DNA from: Polymyxa betae
Lineage: Eukaryota > Endomyxa > Phytomyxea > Plasmodiophorida > Plasmodiophoridae
DNA length: 61,890 nucleotides
Reading direction: 5' to 3'
NCBI GenBank assembly: GCA_003693705.1
Contig: RBZT01000822.1
Span: 1 to 61,890, forward strand
Part shown: piece after piece, positions 30,722-42,452 of the stretch
Layout of the letters: the number at the start of each line of letters is the position of its first letter
Position numbering within the stretch: the stretch's first letter is position 1
Translations under genes and position numbers: made by a program
The notes under the pieces: model-generated
Databases searched by the model: none
What the model was told of the DNA's origin: nothing
The model's input: only the letters and a program-made list of their open reading frames with translations

Positions 30722-31853
30722 CTATGTCAACTGAGTGTGAACTTGATAGAGATTGGGCCACAACTTGCCCGAAACAATCAATGTTCTTGTCTTTCGGTGG
30801 AACGCAATCCCATTAAGAACAGCTTCATATTGCGTTTCCACACCCTTGCGATGAATGCGGTCAACCAGATGCTCCATATTAAGCTGATTCTCAACAATTC
30901 CAGTATCTGGGTTGATAACAATGATTCGATTCTGCATCCAAACATTGGCCCACACCTGAACCGAGTGATATCAAATGTAAAAAGTCCATGGTTGTATAGC
31001 CAAACCTTTCCATCTATAAGTTCGAGCTCGTTGATACGATTTACCGCTTTAAAGCGACCCTTTCCAAAAGGCTCCTTCACCTTTCGTGGCATAAATAAAC
31101 AATGATCTAACAGGAAATAAGGAACCACCTGAATTTTCCCTTGTGGCATAAAGTCGTCTTGAGAGTAGAAGTGTAGATAATCAGACCCATCGCTAATAAT
31201 GAACCGCCGATGAGCCTCATAGAAACAGATACCCCAGCCTTCTGTTGAAAGCGATAGCTGCCTTTTCTGGGATAAATCGCTAGCGTTATATACAAATACA
31301 GTATGTTCTCGCCAAGTCAGCAGATAAACTTCATCACCAGCGACGGTAAGGCCTTCGCCAAAATATTTCTTATCCAGAGGAGTTTCAGCTAAAACCTTGC
31401 CAGTTTCCAGATCGTATTTACGAATGACAGACTGTCCATATAAACCGGTGCTTTCGTATAGAATTCGTGGCTCTTCTATTGTGTTGTCGAATTCCAAACC
31501 CTGAAGAAATGCTAAACATGGTTAGCAAGATGGTATCGCTACAGGAAATCAAATGTCGAATGTCAGGAAAACCGAAAATAACAGCACACACAAACGATAC
31601 CTGTCGAATCATGGTTGAATTCTCGAATGATAATTGGACTCGAGCTGAAATCTATTTTCTTCCATGCTCTGAATCCCATAACGAAATTCCGCATTCCCCA
31701 ATTGTCGGTGCTAAGGCCAAAGAGGAAACAAACAATAGCGCCAACGACCACAACAGCAAGCACCCGAGACGAAGTAAAAGCGGGCGGAGATGTCGGCGAA
31801 GGCGTCGAATGCGAGACCTGCTGTCGGGACCTGTGCCGACGACGTTCAGACAT
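30722..31853 (-). CDS. Plant/bacterial-type glutaminyl-peptide cyclotransferase, membrane-anchored
   Basis: Converts N-terminal Gln to pyroglutamate in secretory proteins. This is the five-bladed beta-propeller family (Glu_cyclase_2), not the M28-type QPCT of vertebrates. The N-terminal basic segment is followed by one membrane helix (VLAVVVVGAIVCFLFGLS, about residues 34-51), suggesting a type II Golgi/ER enzyme. Motifs: FNHDSTAFLQGLEFDN (exon join ACA|GCA), ILYESTGLYGQSVIRKYDLE, KYFGEGLTVAGDEVYLLTW, STEGWGICF, SDGSDYLHF, INELELIDGKVWANVWMQNR, IIVINPDTG, VLNGIAFHRKTRTLIVSGK and WPNLYQV at the end. The longer frame begins with TTG at 31886; the ATG at 31853 is chosen. Confidence 0.9.
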
Positions 31854-32510
31854 TGAAAGCGCTCCTGATCGAGACCATTCGAGCAATGAGTTGCGTTACT
31901 TCTTTCCGTCCAAGATCAAGATGGGATGACCCAATGACCCACGGACCCCAATACAGGCTACAGCAGCAACAAGGGCAGATAGGTACGGAGAGAGAGAAAA
32001 GAGAGAGATAAAACAGTGACAATTGAACCGCATCAAAATGACAGAGCCACCCTACAATGCGACCTTGTCTATTCTGACATTATCTTTTTGGCCATCGAAG
32101 CTCTAGATGTATCCCGAGACCTCACCGTCGTCAGATCTTTATTGTACTGCTGCTTGTTCCTGGAGGCGTTGATGTGTGCACTGCTCCAAGAGACGGAATC
32201 TATAAATGTACCCAGGGCCAGAACATCGACGTTCAAAAAAGCTGATAGCATCATGGGATGTAATTCAAAATCGAGGTGCTAGACGACAGCGGTAACCTGA
32301 TCGTCTTTATAATTGAGTTGGTTACAGGATTGCTCAAACCCATCTAATGCTTTGGAAAGTCCCCTTGGAAAGTAATCGGCAAGATGTTCAGGCCCCATCT
32401 ACTTTTTAAGTCGCTTCTAAAGTCTGATATGCCAATGTGTATAAATGTTCGAATCTTGTCACTATTTGAATGGTACGAGGAAGCGATCGCCAAAATCAGT
32501 GCCGATTCTG
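31854..32510. promoter_or_regulatory. Divergent spacer between glutaminyl cyclase and CFAP100
   Basis: About 650 bp, the intergenic region of two divergent genes, so it should hold both promoters. Short frames (for example 32016-32282) show no family resemblance. A purine run GAGAGAGAAAAGAGAGAG lies near 31990-32010. Confidence 0.35.
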
Positions 32511-34311
<1,801 letters not shown>

Positions 34312-34380
34312 ATCGATCTCCAATGCCATCAAATAAGAAAGTTTACAAACAAATAAATACAATGAAACAGTGATAGAAGG

Positions 34381-36484
34381 TTATCGTCGTCGTCGTCTGG
34401 ATGTGTTACCGCTCTGAGCAGCTCTCTCGAACAGATCGTCCATATCATTCTCGTCACGATCTAAACGCTCTTGCTCATGCTGAAGACGCTCGATCACGTC
34501 CGTCTCCATACCAATCGGCGCCGGCCCTCTCGCCAACTCGATTGTCAGCGACCTTCTTAACGCTGGCGTGCTCGTCTCAGCGCCCTGCAATAAACATCAA
34601 CGCCAGCAAACGCCACAAACGCCGAACTGAACCTGCGAAAGGCAACCCGCCTTTCGAAATCGTTTGAAATTGCGAACGCCCGAATACGAATCATCCGACA
34701 GCGGCTGCGACCACAATCGGCGCACGACGATATCGAATCCGATGACAACGGCGTTGCCAGCCGTACTGGTCACTGCATCCGTATTCTTGAGCAAACGCTT
34801 CACGGACGATGGTTTCGCATCCAGGCCACAGCTCAGCGCCAGAATCGCTCGAGTCGGTTTGGATTCGTCCACCGGGGCTGGTACGACGGGCTGGGGCTCC
34901 TGTGCCGGTTCGGGCGTTTCGACGACGACGACTGGGGCCGCCGCGACAGTCTGCGGCAGCGCCTCGCTGATCACCGCCTTCGGAATGGGTTGCGGCCTCG
35001 GAATCACCAACCCGCTGGCCTTCGCAGCCGACGCTTGTGGCAAGGCCATACTGGGAGCCTTACTCAACGATGGCGGGCCAGTACGCCGGGCCAGCGGCGA
35101 CGGCAGCGAAGGGGTGTCTTCTTGTGGGATTCCGCTTTCGTAACGGCATAGGTTCGGGGGAGTCGCCACCGACATCAGCGACTCGCGCCGATGCGACATC
35201 AGCGCCGTCTCCCCCAGCTGACTCTCAGAAACGATCACGTTCAGCCGGGACGTGTCGACTGGAGCAACAAAACTGAGTTATTCTGGCTCGATGATGCGCA
35301 AGACATCATACCGAAGCGAAACAGATTGGGATTCGCATCCAGGATCGAAGCGAAGATTAACGATTCATCGTTGCAGAAGATTCCGGCGCGTTCGAAGGCG
35401 GCGCGGATTCGGGCGGTCGGCGCCATACGATTGGTGCTGGGCTGGACCAGGACCAGGCGATTGCTCGCACCATAACGCTGCACCAGCAGACGTAGCTCGC
35501 CGGCGACGACGTCGGCGTGCTGGACCTCGTGCTGCGGCGTCCGCCAGCGCAGCTCGAGCGTCGTGCCGCCGGCGCACCCGATCACCTCTTGGAAACTGGC
35601 CATCTAAGGGCCGCATCAACAAAAATCCAGTCGTACTGGTCTCCATGCCGAACCTGAATCGTCGAGAGGAACACGAACGCCATCGATGCGAACAGCCCGA
35701 GACTGGACTGTGCAAGACGCTCTTCGGAGCAGATGAGCGATCCGTCGTCGCGTTTGGGTCGATGATCCGAGGTCGACGGCAGCCTGGAGCAACTGTGAGC
35801 TAGGGTCCAGTACGACAATGTTAATAGCGCGGACACGTGCGAGTCCCGATTGGCGAGCTCCAATAGCCAGGATTCGCAGACGATCTCTACCCCGAGGATG
35901 AGAGCACAGGCGACCTTGGATGTGATCACAGCGGTTTCGTTCTTCATGATCAGATGGGTGCAGTCCGAGGTGAGGTCGCGACCGATTCGGGCCCCGACCA
36001 CACTCGCCGCTATCGCGATGGCGCCATGAGGCCCCAGACGACCCGCATCAATTCGAGACGTGCAGAACCGCAACTCCATCCAGCGGACGCTGTAAGGAAT
36101 CAAAAAAAGGCGATTGCAACGGCGGCATTCTACTAGAGGATCAGAGGGTGACTCGCGAATCGCAGACGATCGGCGTCGTGCACGACCTCGGGCATCTGGG
36201 CCGTGATCTTGCGATCGTTGACGACAACGCCGCCCAGCTTCGACATATCCACGATCGACAGAACGGGACGCTCATCGCCGACGCCGAATTGGCATTCGAT
36301 GCGGGCGTGAAGGCGCGATACCGACTGGACGCCCTCCAGGTAGATCGAATGTCCTTCAGAAAGTCAGCGTCATGGACGTGGGCGGCGGGCGTACTGGACC
36401 TTTGTTGCGGCCGACGGTCAGAACCGAGCCTGGCAGGACGCGGATCGGCGCCCGACTGGCGTCGGCGCTGGCGAGCACCCACAT
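34381..36484 (-). CDS. NBN: Nibrin/Nbs1 homologue of the MRN DNA-repair complex
   Basis: Nbs1 links Mre11-Rad50 to ATM at double-strand breaks. The start MWVLASADASRAP matches the family MW start. FHA domain: LTVGRNKG, then HSIYLEGVQSVSRLHARIEC with the phosphopeptide-binding R, S-R-x-H and GGVVVNDRKI. BRCT1: VVGARIGRDLTSDCTHLIMK, ITSKVACALILGVEIVCESW. BRCT2: GLFASMAFVFLSTIQ joining MASFQEVIGCAGGTTLELRW. After a Pro/Ser-rich linker come the Mre11-binding VRNFKRFRKAG and, at the C-terminus, MDDLFERAAQSG with RRRRR, recalling the ATM-binding DDLFRY motif. Introns of about 45 nt separate the exons. The join near 35290-35325 appears to need a 32-nt intron and is uncertain. Confidence 0.85.
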
Positions 36485-36620
36485 TGCATCCGATCAGGGT
36501 TAGTGCGGGGCCAGTACGGAGACAAAACCTGCACACCATCAAATGTGAATAAATACGAGAGAGGTGTTTATTATCGATTATGATTTTTTTTAGCCACGGA
36601 AGGGGGAATGTTTCCTTCTA
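36485..36620. other. Intergenic spacer
   Basis: 136 bp between the nibrin start and the end of the SCP2-like gene. Nothing identified. Confidence 0.3.
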
Positions 36621-37301
36621 TCACAGTAATCGGTGCATGAAATCGGCGTGCTCACGGGCAGCGGCCAGCGCCGGATGCCTGACAAAGGCGTTCAGGGCGC
36701 GTACAACGGCCCCGGGTCGATGACCACGAAATGCGATCTGCTGCGATGCCGTTATTGAGACCGGCGTTGGAGCGGATGACGGCAGGGAGGCGCCGTCGAC
36801 GACATTGCTGATGGTGTTCTGCGTGAGAACCCTCCTGGATAAATGAAGCGATTTGGAGGCGGAATGAGCGTGCGCTGTCGGGATCAACATCGAGCTCCAT
36901 GACGATAGCACGTGATCGAGCGTCGTCTGGGCCGGTTGATGGGTGTCGCGCACTTGATAGAACTGCCGCCATTTCGCCGAGCTGAAATCGAACGACGACA
37001 GGAATTTTCGCAGCTCGTTGTAATTGAAGCCGTCGACGTGAAGACGACCGCCCAAAATCGCCGTCCTTGGATGAAGGTCGCCGCTATAGACGCCTAGAAA
37101 GGTGTCTTTGGCACACCGGACGATACAGGACGGCTCCGAATGCTGATAGTTCAGGATCCTGACGACGCCGTTTCGGATCTCCACCGAGCGCAGATGCTCG
37201 GCGTCGTCGCAGCTCAAGACGAACATGACGACGCCGTTGTAGGTGGCATCCTGGCGATAGGAGAAGCGAAGGAATTCGAGCGTCTCATTGACCTCCTCCA
37301 T
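36621..37301 (-). CDS. SCP2 sterol-binding-domain-like protein
   Basis: 226 residues as one open frame from ATG at 37301. The core PSCIVRCAKDTFLGVYSGDL, HPRTAILGGRLHVDGFNYNE and LRKFLSSFDF matches the second half of an SCP2 fold (D-x-F-x-x-x-x-x-G-x-L-x-P...A-x-x-x-G-x-L-x-I/V-x-G). SCP2 domains bind lipids or sterols. The last 110 residues are less protein-like, and a GT after FYQ (about 36950) offers an alternative splice, so the C-terminus is uncertain. No catalytic dehydrogenase domain (as in HSDL2 or HSD17B4) and no peroxisomal SKL end is present. Confidence 0.6.
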   Translation of the reverse strand: MEEVNETLEFLRFSYRQDATYNGVVMFVLSCDDAEHLRSVEIRNGVVRILNYQHSEPSCIVRCAKDTFLGVYSGDLHPRTAILGGRLHVDGFNYNELRKFLSSFDFSSAKWRQFYQVRDTHQPAQTTLDHVLSSWSSMLIPTAHAHSASKSLHLSRRVLTQNTISNVVDGASLPSSAPTPVSITASQQIAFRGHRPGAVVRALNAFVRHPALAAAREHADFMHRLL

Positions 37302-37684
37302 ATTGCTTTGGGCGGAGCCGGGTGGACCGGGACGGCGTGACTCAGCAGCCGCGGCCGATGATGAATCACCACACAGTCGGAGGCGGCGGGGTCGGTGATG
37401 GCGGCAGCAGCGACGACGACGACAACGGACGCCCTGCAGCGACCACCACTATAATATTTGCGTATGATGAATTAGTATGGCGGTGGCGTCAGTATGTATG
37501 CCGGTCGACTCTGTACCTAGATGTTTGTAGGACACCAAATTGGGCTGCTGGGGTGTCAGGCGCCAGACCTAATTGCCAAGGGATCCAAGGGTCCCGTACG
37601 GGCCTGTCTAAGGCTTGACCGGACCGGATTGCCAATGCGTATCGATTGGTTACGCCTACGGCGAAGCGGAAGGGTGGCGACGGC
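37302..37684. other. Intergenic region upstream of tandem repeat
   Basis: About 380 bp with GGC/CGA-rich simple sequence near 37380-37440. It should hold the promoter of the SCP2-like gene. No further gene is visible. Confidence 0.3.
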
Positions 37685-38022
37685 GGCGGTTTTATTATGA
37701 CAGTAGAGTGGAGGATGGTAGAATATTCTTGCAGAATCTTTCTAGAAAAGTCGCTGAATTTTCAACCCGATTGTGTTGCCTTCTGCAAGCCGCAACGGCG
37801 GTTTTATTATGACGATAGAGTGGAAGATGATAAGATATTCTTGCAGAATCTTTCTAGAAAAGTCGCTGAAATTCAACCCGATTGTGTTGCCTTCTGCGAG
37901 CTGCAACGGCAGTTTTATTATAACGATAGAGTGGAAGATGATAAGATATTCTTGCAGAATCTTTCTAGAAAAGTCGCTGAATTTCAGCCCGATTGTGTTG
38001 CCTTCTGCGAGCTGCAATTGCG
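37685..38022 (+). repeat. Three tandem copies of a 111-112-bp unit
   Basis: Units start at 37685, 37797 and 37908, each beginning GGC-G/A-GTTTTATTAT. They run through ATATTCTTGCAGAATCTTTC and TAGAAAAGTCGCTGAA to GTGTTGCCTTCTGC. Copies are about 93% alike. The second and third units are 111 bp apart, so one frame reads both as the same peptide (FYYDDRVEDDKIFLQNLSRK, then VAEIQPDCVAFCELQ). The first unit is offset by one base yet remains open. Whether it is translated is unknown. Confidence 0.85.
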
Positions 38023-38333
38023 AGCTTTGCGTAAACATTACGTTCCACATAAAAGGATATATTCGCACAAGCATGTTGTTGGGCAAACTCCAAAGTTTTT
38101 GTAGATTCCGGAGGGCTCTCAATCAGAAGCAACGACCATCTGGCAATCATGATTGCATGAAATGTTCAAATGCATTCTACAAAAGTGCGCTAGCAAAGTC
38201 AAATCCCAATTGAAAAGGTGCGTGCATGTTTTAAAAGTGCGTGACAGCGCGCATATGACGGGCTTAAATTCGTCTTCAATTTTGTCGATTATTTTCAATA
38301 CCTAGACAATAGGCTGATCAAATTTGGACTTTA

Positions 38334-38627
38334 TTATGGCTGATCCGGCCGTGCTCTCAAAATCGACGTCAGTGCGACTATGCCCATCCTAATTTTGGGG
38401 TCCAGAGATCTCTCGCGTCCCGCCCGCTCCTCTTCGCGTTTTTCTCGCGCCACTTCGCGCTTCTCACGATCTTTCTCTCGGTGTTCCTGATCTTCCTCGC
38501 GGCGTTCGCGAGCGGCGTCGCGATCAGCTCGAGCCTTCTCGCGCAAGTCCTCGCGTAGATTCGCTTGCCAGGATGCCCAACAATTGGCAACCGTGGCGGC
38601 AGCGATGACCGTAGCTAACAATCTCAT
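38334..38627 (-). CDS. Small membrane-anchored charged coiled-coil protein
   Basis: 97 residues from ATG at 38627. Residues 1-19 form a hydrophobic segment (MRLLATVIAAATVANCWASW) that could be a signal anchor or mitochondrial membrane helix. Residues 22-72 are a continuous highly charged helix (REDLREKARADRDAARERRE and onward). A second hydrophobic helix lies near 81-92 (MGIVALTSILRA). The organisation suggests a small organelle membrane protein. No orthologue recognised. Confidence 0.45.
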   Translation of the reverse strand: MRLLATVIAAATVANCWASWQANLREDLREKARADRDAARERREEDQEHREKDREKREVAREKREEERAGRERSLDPKIRMGIVALTSILRARPDQP

Positions 38628-38852
38628 ACTTCAACATGTTAAATATGAAATGAACGGACATAACTGGAAAGACCATCAATTATCGAGAAAAACTCCAAAA
38701 AGGCAAAAAGCTTAAAATTTTTATGAAAATTTGAGTGTTCACGTCACTGCGTTACATTGACGCCGTTACTAGCAAGAGGCCATAGAGGCATTGAAGGCAT
38801 CGAGAGTTTAGGGCGCCAGCACTCGATTATCTCCTGAAGACAGCCGAGCGCG

Positions 38853-39527
38853 ATGTCGTACGTGGATCTCAGCTTGGCGGTCAATCTGCAGCAGTCGACA
38901 GCGCTGAACATCGCGCCGGGATCGGGCGCCGCCCTGCAGGGTGTGATCGGCCCAAAGCCCGACGCGCCTTCGACGCTCTCTAGCGATCCGGGTCAGGACG
39001 ATTTAAACCGGCAATCTTATTAATAATTTCGTTGCAGACGTCGACAGCCAAATTCTGATCTCTGTCGCCTTTCAGTCAGCTGTCAAAGTGCATTCGATCG
39101 CGATTAAAGCTGATACGAACCCGCCAGACAACGGTAAAACATTTTTATTTATTTTTTAACTTTTTAATGTTTTCATGCAGCGAGCGGCCCGAAACGCGTC
39201 CATATCTTTGTCGACCGACCGCACCTCGATTTTGCTGAAGCGTCGTCGACGACAGCCACCCAGGTCCTGCAGCTGACTGAAGACGACCTCGCCGGCAAGA
39301 CAGTCCCGTTACGATTCGTGAAGTTCCAGAACGTACATTCGCTGCAGCTGTTCATTGAGCAGAATCAAGACGACGATGACATCACTTTCTTGAACCGGCT
39401 TAGCTTCATCGGCGCCACCCACGAAGGTTTCTTTTGTTGTGTTTCAAGAGATTTGTCATTTACGGTTGTTCGCGCAGGAATGGATATGAAGAATTTCAAG
39501 GACCAGCACGCCGACCATGATCATTAA
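38853..39527 (+). CDS. PITH-domain protein (TXNL1/PITHD1 type) lacking thioredoxin domain
   Basis: PITH domains bind the 26S proteasome in TXNL1. Four exons: MSYVDLSLAVNLQQSTALNI..., joining SDPDVDSQILISVAFQSAVK, then DNASGPKRVHIFVDRPHLDF, TQVLQLTEDDLAGKTVPLRF, VKFQNVHSLQLFIEQNQDDD, ITFLNRLSFIGATHEG and MDMKNFKDQHADHDH. The L-x-L-T-E-x-D and P-L-R-F/Y-V-K-F-Q-N-V-x-S-L blocks are diagnostic and closer to TXNL1 than to PITHD1. No thioredoxin CxxC domain is encoded upstream in this window, so the protein is PITH alone at about 175 residues. Confidence 0.88.
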
Positions 39528-39999
39528 ACTATTGTCATTCTGTGAATCCTGCATTCTATCAAACGAGTTCAGAAGTGTAGCTGGCAGAAAGGAAGGCTTT
39601 ACAAAAAGTTGCTCGTTGTTATCAACCAAATCTTCTAGATAGATTCAAATAGAACTGGTAGAACTTGTTCGTATGACATAATAGTTTTAATTCTCTCACG
39701 GTCATACCTCGACGACTGTATTAAGATTATAACTTACAGCACTTTCATGGTTGGCGAACAACTCCCTTGGCGTACACATAATCACTCATCGGCATCTTGC
39801 TTTCATTCTTGTGAGCGAAGCTCGTCCATTATGAATAACAAACAGGATGCCAAAGCTGAATCGCGAGAGAGGCAAAGTCCGTGAGGCGGCCTGCGGCCCT
39901 TTAATAGTCGTCAACCCCCTTCTCTCCTATCTACTAACATATTCGTGCTAACAAACCGCCCGCTCCTGTTCAGGTCCTGGGCCTGCATCACCCGACCAT
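39528..39999. other. Intergenic spacer upstream of U2AF35
   Basis: About 470 bp between two plus-strand genes. It presumably holds the U2AF35 promoter. No gene or repeat is recognised. Confidence 0.35.
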
Positions 40000-41192
40000 A
40001 TGGCTGATCGCCTAGCCCGTATCTTCGGTACCGAAGAAGACAAGTACGTGGCTGGGGCGCACGGGTCCGTGCCCTCCCTCCGTTCTGATTGTTGATTGCA
40101 GAGTCAACTGTCCGTTTTATTTTAAAATCGGTGCCTGTCGTCATGGCAATCGATGTTCTCGTATGCATGTGAGACCGAACTTCAGCCAGACCATCCTGCT
40201 GTCACATTTGTTCAATCCCCCTAATGGCAACACAGCTGCTGGACCTGCTGGGCTCTCGGATGTCCTATCACCTGAAGACCAACAATTTTATGAAGGCATG
40301 CTGCATTTCTTCATTTCACACCGCTTGATTTATTTTTTGTCAATTCTGCATTTGTTTGAGAATCGTTGTGCGAATATTTCTGTGCAGATTTTACCGACGA
40401 TCTTCTCGATGAATTAAACAAATTCGGTCGTGTCGAGGAGCTGCATGTGTGTCAAAATTTGGGTGATCATATGTTCGGCAATGTCTATGTCAAGTTCAGA
40501 GGTCAGTATTCCCCGTTCAGCTTTGCTCCTCCCTCCTAAACGCCTCTCTGCCTCACAGAAGAGGAAGAAGCCGAGCGTGCCTTGGCCGGTATTATCGGGC
40601 GCTGCTACGCTGGACAGCTGATCCAGGCCGAATATTCGCCAGGTAATATTGGCCTGCTATCACCAGCCCAGGCTTAAATCTGATGACTATTGGTGGCAGT
40701 GACCGATTTCCGCGAAGCTCGTTGCCGCCAGTACGACGAGGAGACGTGCGGCCGCGGCGGCTACTGCAATTTCATGCATCTGAAGGCCGTACCGCCCCAT
40801 CTCCGGAACTATCTGCGATCGGCGACGCGGGCGCGAGGTGGTGGCGGCGGCCGTGACGACTTCCGCCGAGGTCGGCGCCTTCAAAATACCCGCTGTTACC
40901 ATTGTCTGATTGCCGCATAGGCCCGCCGCCGGCATTCCGACGCGATGATCGTGATAGGGATCGTGACCGACGTGGTGACCAACGTGATGACCGTCGCCGA
41001 GGTACTGGCTTGTTGTGGCCTCCCGGTTATACTGATATGCGGATTGTAGTTGGACGTGAACGCGACCGTAGCCGGGATCAACGTGATCGCGCCAATGATG
41101 GTGGACATCGTCGTGATAACAGCGCTGAACGACGCCGACAGATTGCAGAATGGAATATGGAGAGAGAGAAGGCCTCTGCTCAAGTTCAATAA
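40000..41192 (+). CDS. U2AF1: Splicing factor U2AF 35-kDa subunit
   Basis: Recognises the 3' splice-site [17 protein letters not shown] joins [20 protein letters not shown] with the first CCCH finger. [20 protein letters not shown] begins the UHM/RRM, followed by [20 protein letters not shown] and [39 protein letters not shown] and [15 protein letters not shown] form the second CCCH finger. The tail is Gly/Arg then Arg/Asp-rich ([20 protein letters not shown]) in place of a classical RS domain, and ends [14 protein letters not shown]. Short introns include one after RRGRR and one before [10 protein letters not shown]. Start and order match metazoan and fungal U2AF35. Confidence 0.95.
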
Positions 41193-41199
41193 AGTGAAA

Positions 41200-41398
41200 G
41201 AGGCCGCTGCTCTCATGTCCAATAGTGACGCTTCATCATCATCATACAGACAAATACACAGTTCCTTATAATGGAGAAAGTTCCTTATAAAGAATACTGT
41301 TTTTAGTAATGATACACAGACAGGAGGAGGAGGTCGCTGCTCTCACGTCGAGTTGAAATCATCATATAGACAAATACATAGTTCCTTCTATAAGGAGA
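41200..41398. repeat. Imperfect 70-bp direct repeat
   Basis: A block GAGGCCGCTGCTCTCATGTC through ATACAGACAAATACACAGTT ending in a TTCCTTATAA-type tail (41200-41276) recurs at 41330-41398 with scattered changes. It overlaps or follows the 3' untranslated region of U2AF35. No coding role seen. Confidence 0.55.
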
Positions 41399-41509
41399 TC
41401 TCTCCTCAAACAGCCTTTATTCATAGTCTGCTTAAGGCTGTTTAAGAGCGCTGCTGACGGATCGGAGACTGCGACGAAACTGGCGTCCCCGCCGAATTAT
41501 ACAGCCAAG

Positions 41510-42017
41510 CTAGACGGTTGGTTTCCTGAGCAAATGCTGTCGAATTGTTTGGCGTTCTGGTTCTCGACTGCGAGATGGATTAGTAATGTTGGTGGTGACG
41601 GATCCATAGATGAGAACCTGGTGTTGGGGCTGGCGGGGCTCTACCAGCTCAATATCGTCGGCGACGATCTTCTTCTGGTCGAGGCGGGTCGTCATGAAGC
41701 GCAGGACGTTCTCGTCGAGGCGAAAAACGCGATCCATCTGGGCCAGACTTGACGGCGAACAATCAGTTCGAACTCGATACAGATAACCGAATCTCGACTT
41801 TTGTTTCTGCTTCGTCATCGGATACGCTATTGTTTGTTAAACGGCCGGATAGAAAGCGATGAGATTAGATACCTAGCGGGCGCTTGCCGAGGTTATCCAA
41901 GCAACGAATGACGCCGCCATCACGGGTTAGATCCTGGGCGGCTCGTGTGATGACGTTCAAGACCTCGGCAGGCTGACACCGTCCACGGATGAAGACGAGC
42001 GTCTCGTAGAGCGGCAT
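41510..42017 (-). CDS. MRPS6: Mitochondrial small ribosomal subunit protein bS6m
   Basis: Exon 1 opens MPLYETLVFIRGRCQPAEVL with TRAAQDLTRDGGVIRCLDNL and GKRPLA. A 44-nt intron joins CTA-G|CG-TAT to YPMTKQKQKSRFGYLYRVRT, SSLAQMDRVFRLDENVLRFM and TTRLDQKK, then a charged tail. M-P-x-Y-E, the R-x-L-x-N-L-G-x-R-x-L-x-Y core and the terminal beta strands are the S6 family pattern. Upstream in-frame ATGs (to 42098, MCATGMRGFPFRDIAMMRER) could add an Arg-rich mitochondrial presequence; the homologous start is the ATG at 42017. Confidence 0.88.
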
Positions 42018-42266
42018 GGCCTCCAATAGCAGGATAAGTCGCTCCCGCATCATGGCGATGTCGCGGAACGGGAACCCTCTCATGCCAGTCGCGCACATTA
42101 TCTCGTGACTGGTGACTTTTGTAGCTCACGTTACAGGTCCGTGTCGCACATTGTACTTTTTGTCACTGCAACACACCGCACCTTTTACTAAACCTTAATT
42201 CTGCATCTGGGATCCGTCATTATTGCGTTCTTTAGACATACCTAGGTAAGACAACCAAGGCAGGCG

Positions 42267-42452
42267 ATGGTCAAGCTCGAAGTCGAATGCGAGCAATTGC
42301 AGCTGGATTTTGAGGCCTGCATCAAGAAACAGTACTCCACAGGCTTTCTGAAAGGCCAGCCGGAGATCTCTCCAGAACAGGGACCCTGCATTCGTCAATT
42401 CGAGGAATATCGCAAATGCTATCTGGTAGAATCGCTACGACCTCTTTGTTAA
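42267..42452 (+). CDS. TRIAP1: Twin Cx9C protein, TRIAP1/Mdm35-like
   Basis: 61 residues. Two C-x9-C motifs, CEQLQLDFEAC and CIRQFEEYRKC, flank a loop containing GFLKG. The C-x9-C...FLKG...P-C-x9-C layout is that of TRIAP1/Mdm35, the intermembrane-space partner of PRELI-type phosphatidic-acid transfer proteins. The tyrosine usual in the first helix (K-x-x-Y-D-x-C) is Phe here and the C-terminal tail is short. Other CHCH proteins are possible but lack FLKG. Confidence 0.65.
   Translation: MVKLEVECEQLQLDFEACIKKQYSTGFLKGQPEISPEQGPCIRQFEEYRKCYLVESLRPLC

Noticed and set aside
32016-32282. 88-codon plus-strand frame upstream of CFAP100
   Set aside because: No family resemblance, no splice connection to the CFAP100 start, and a roughly equal antisense frame.
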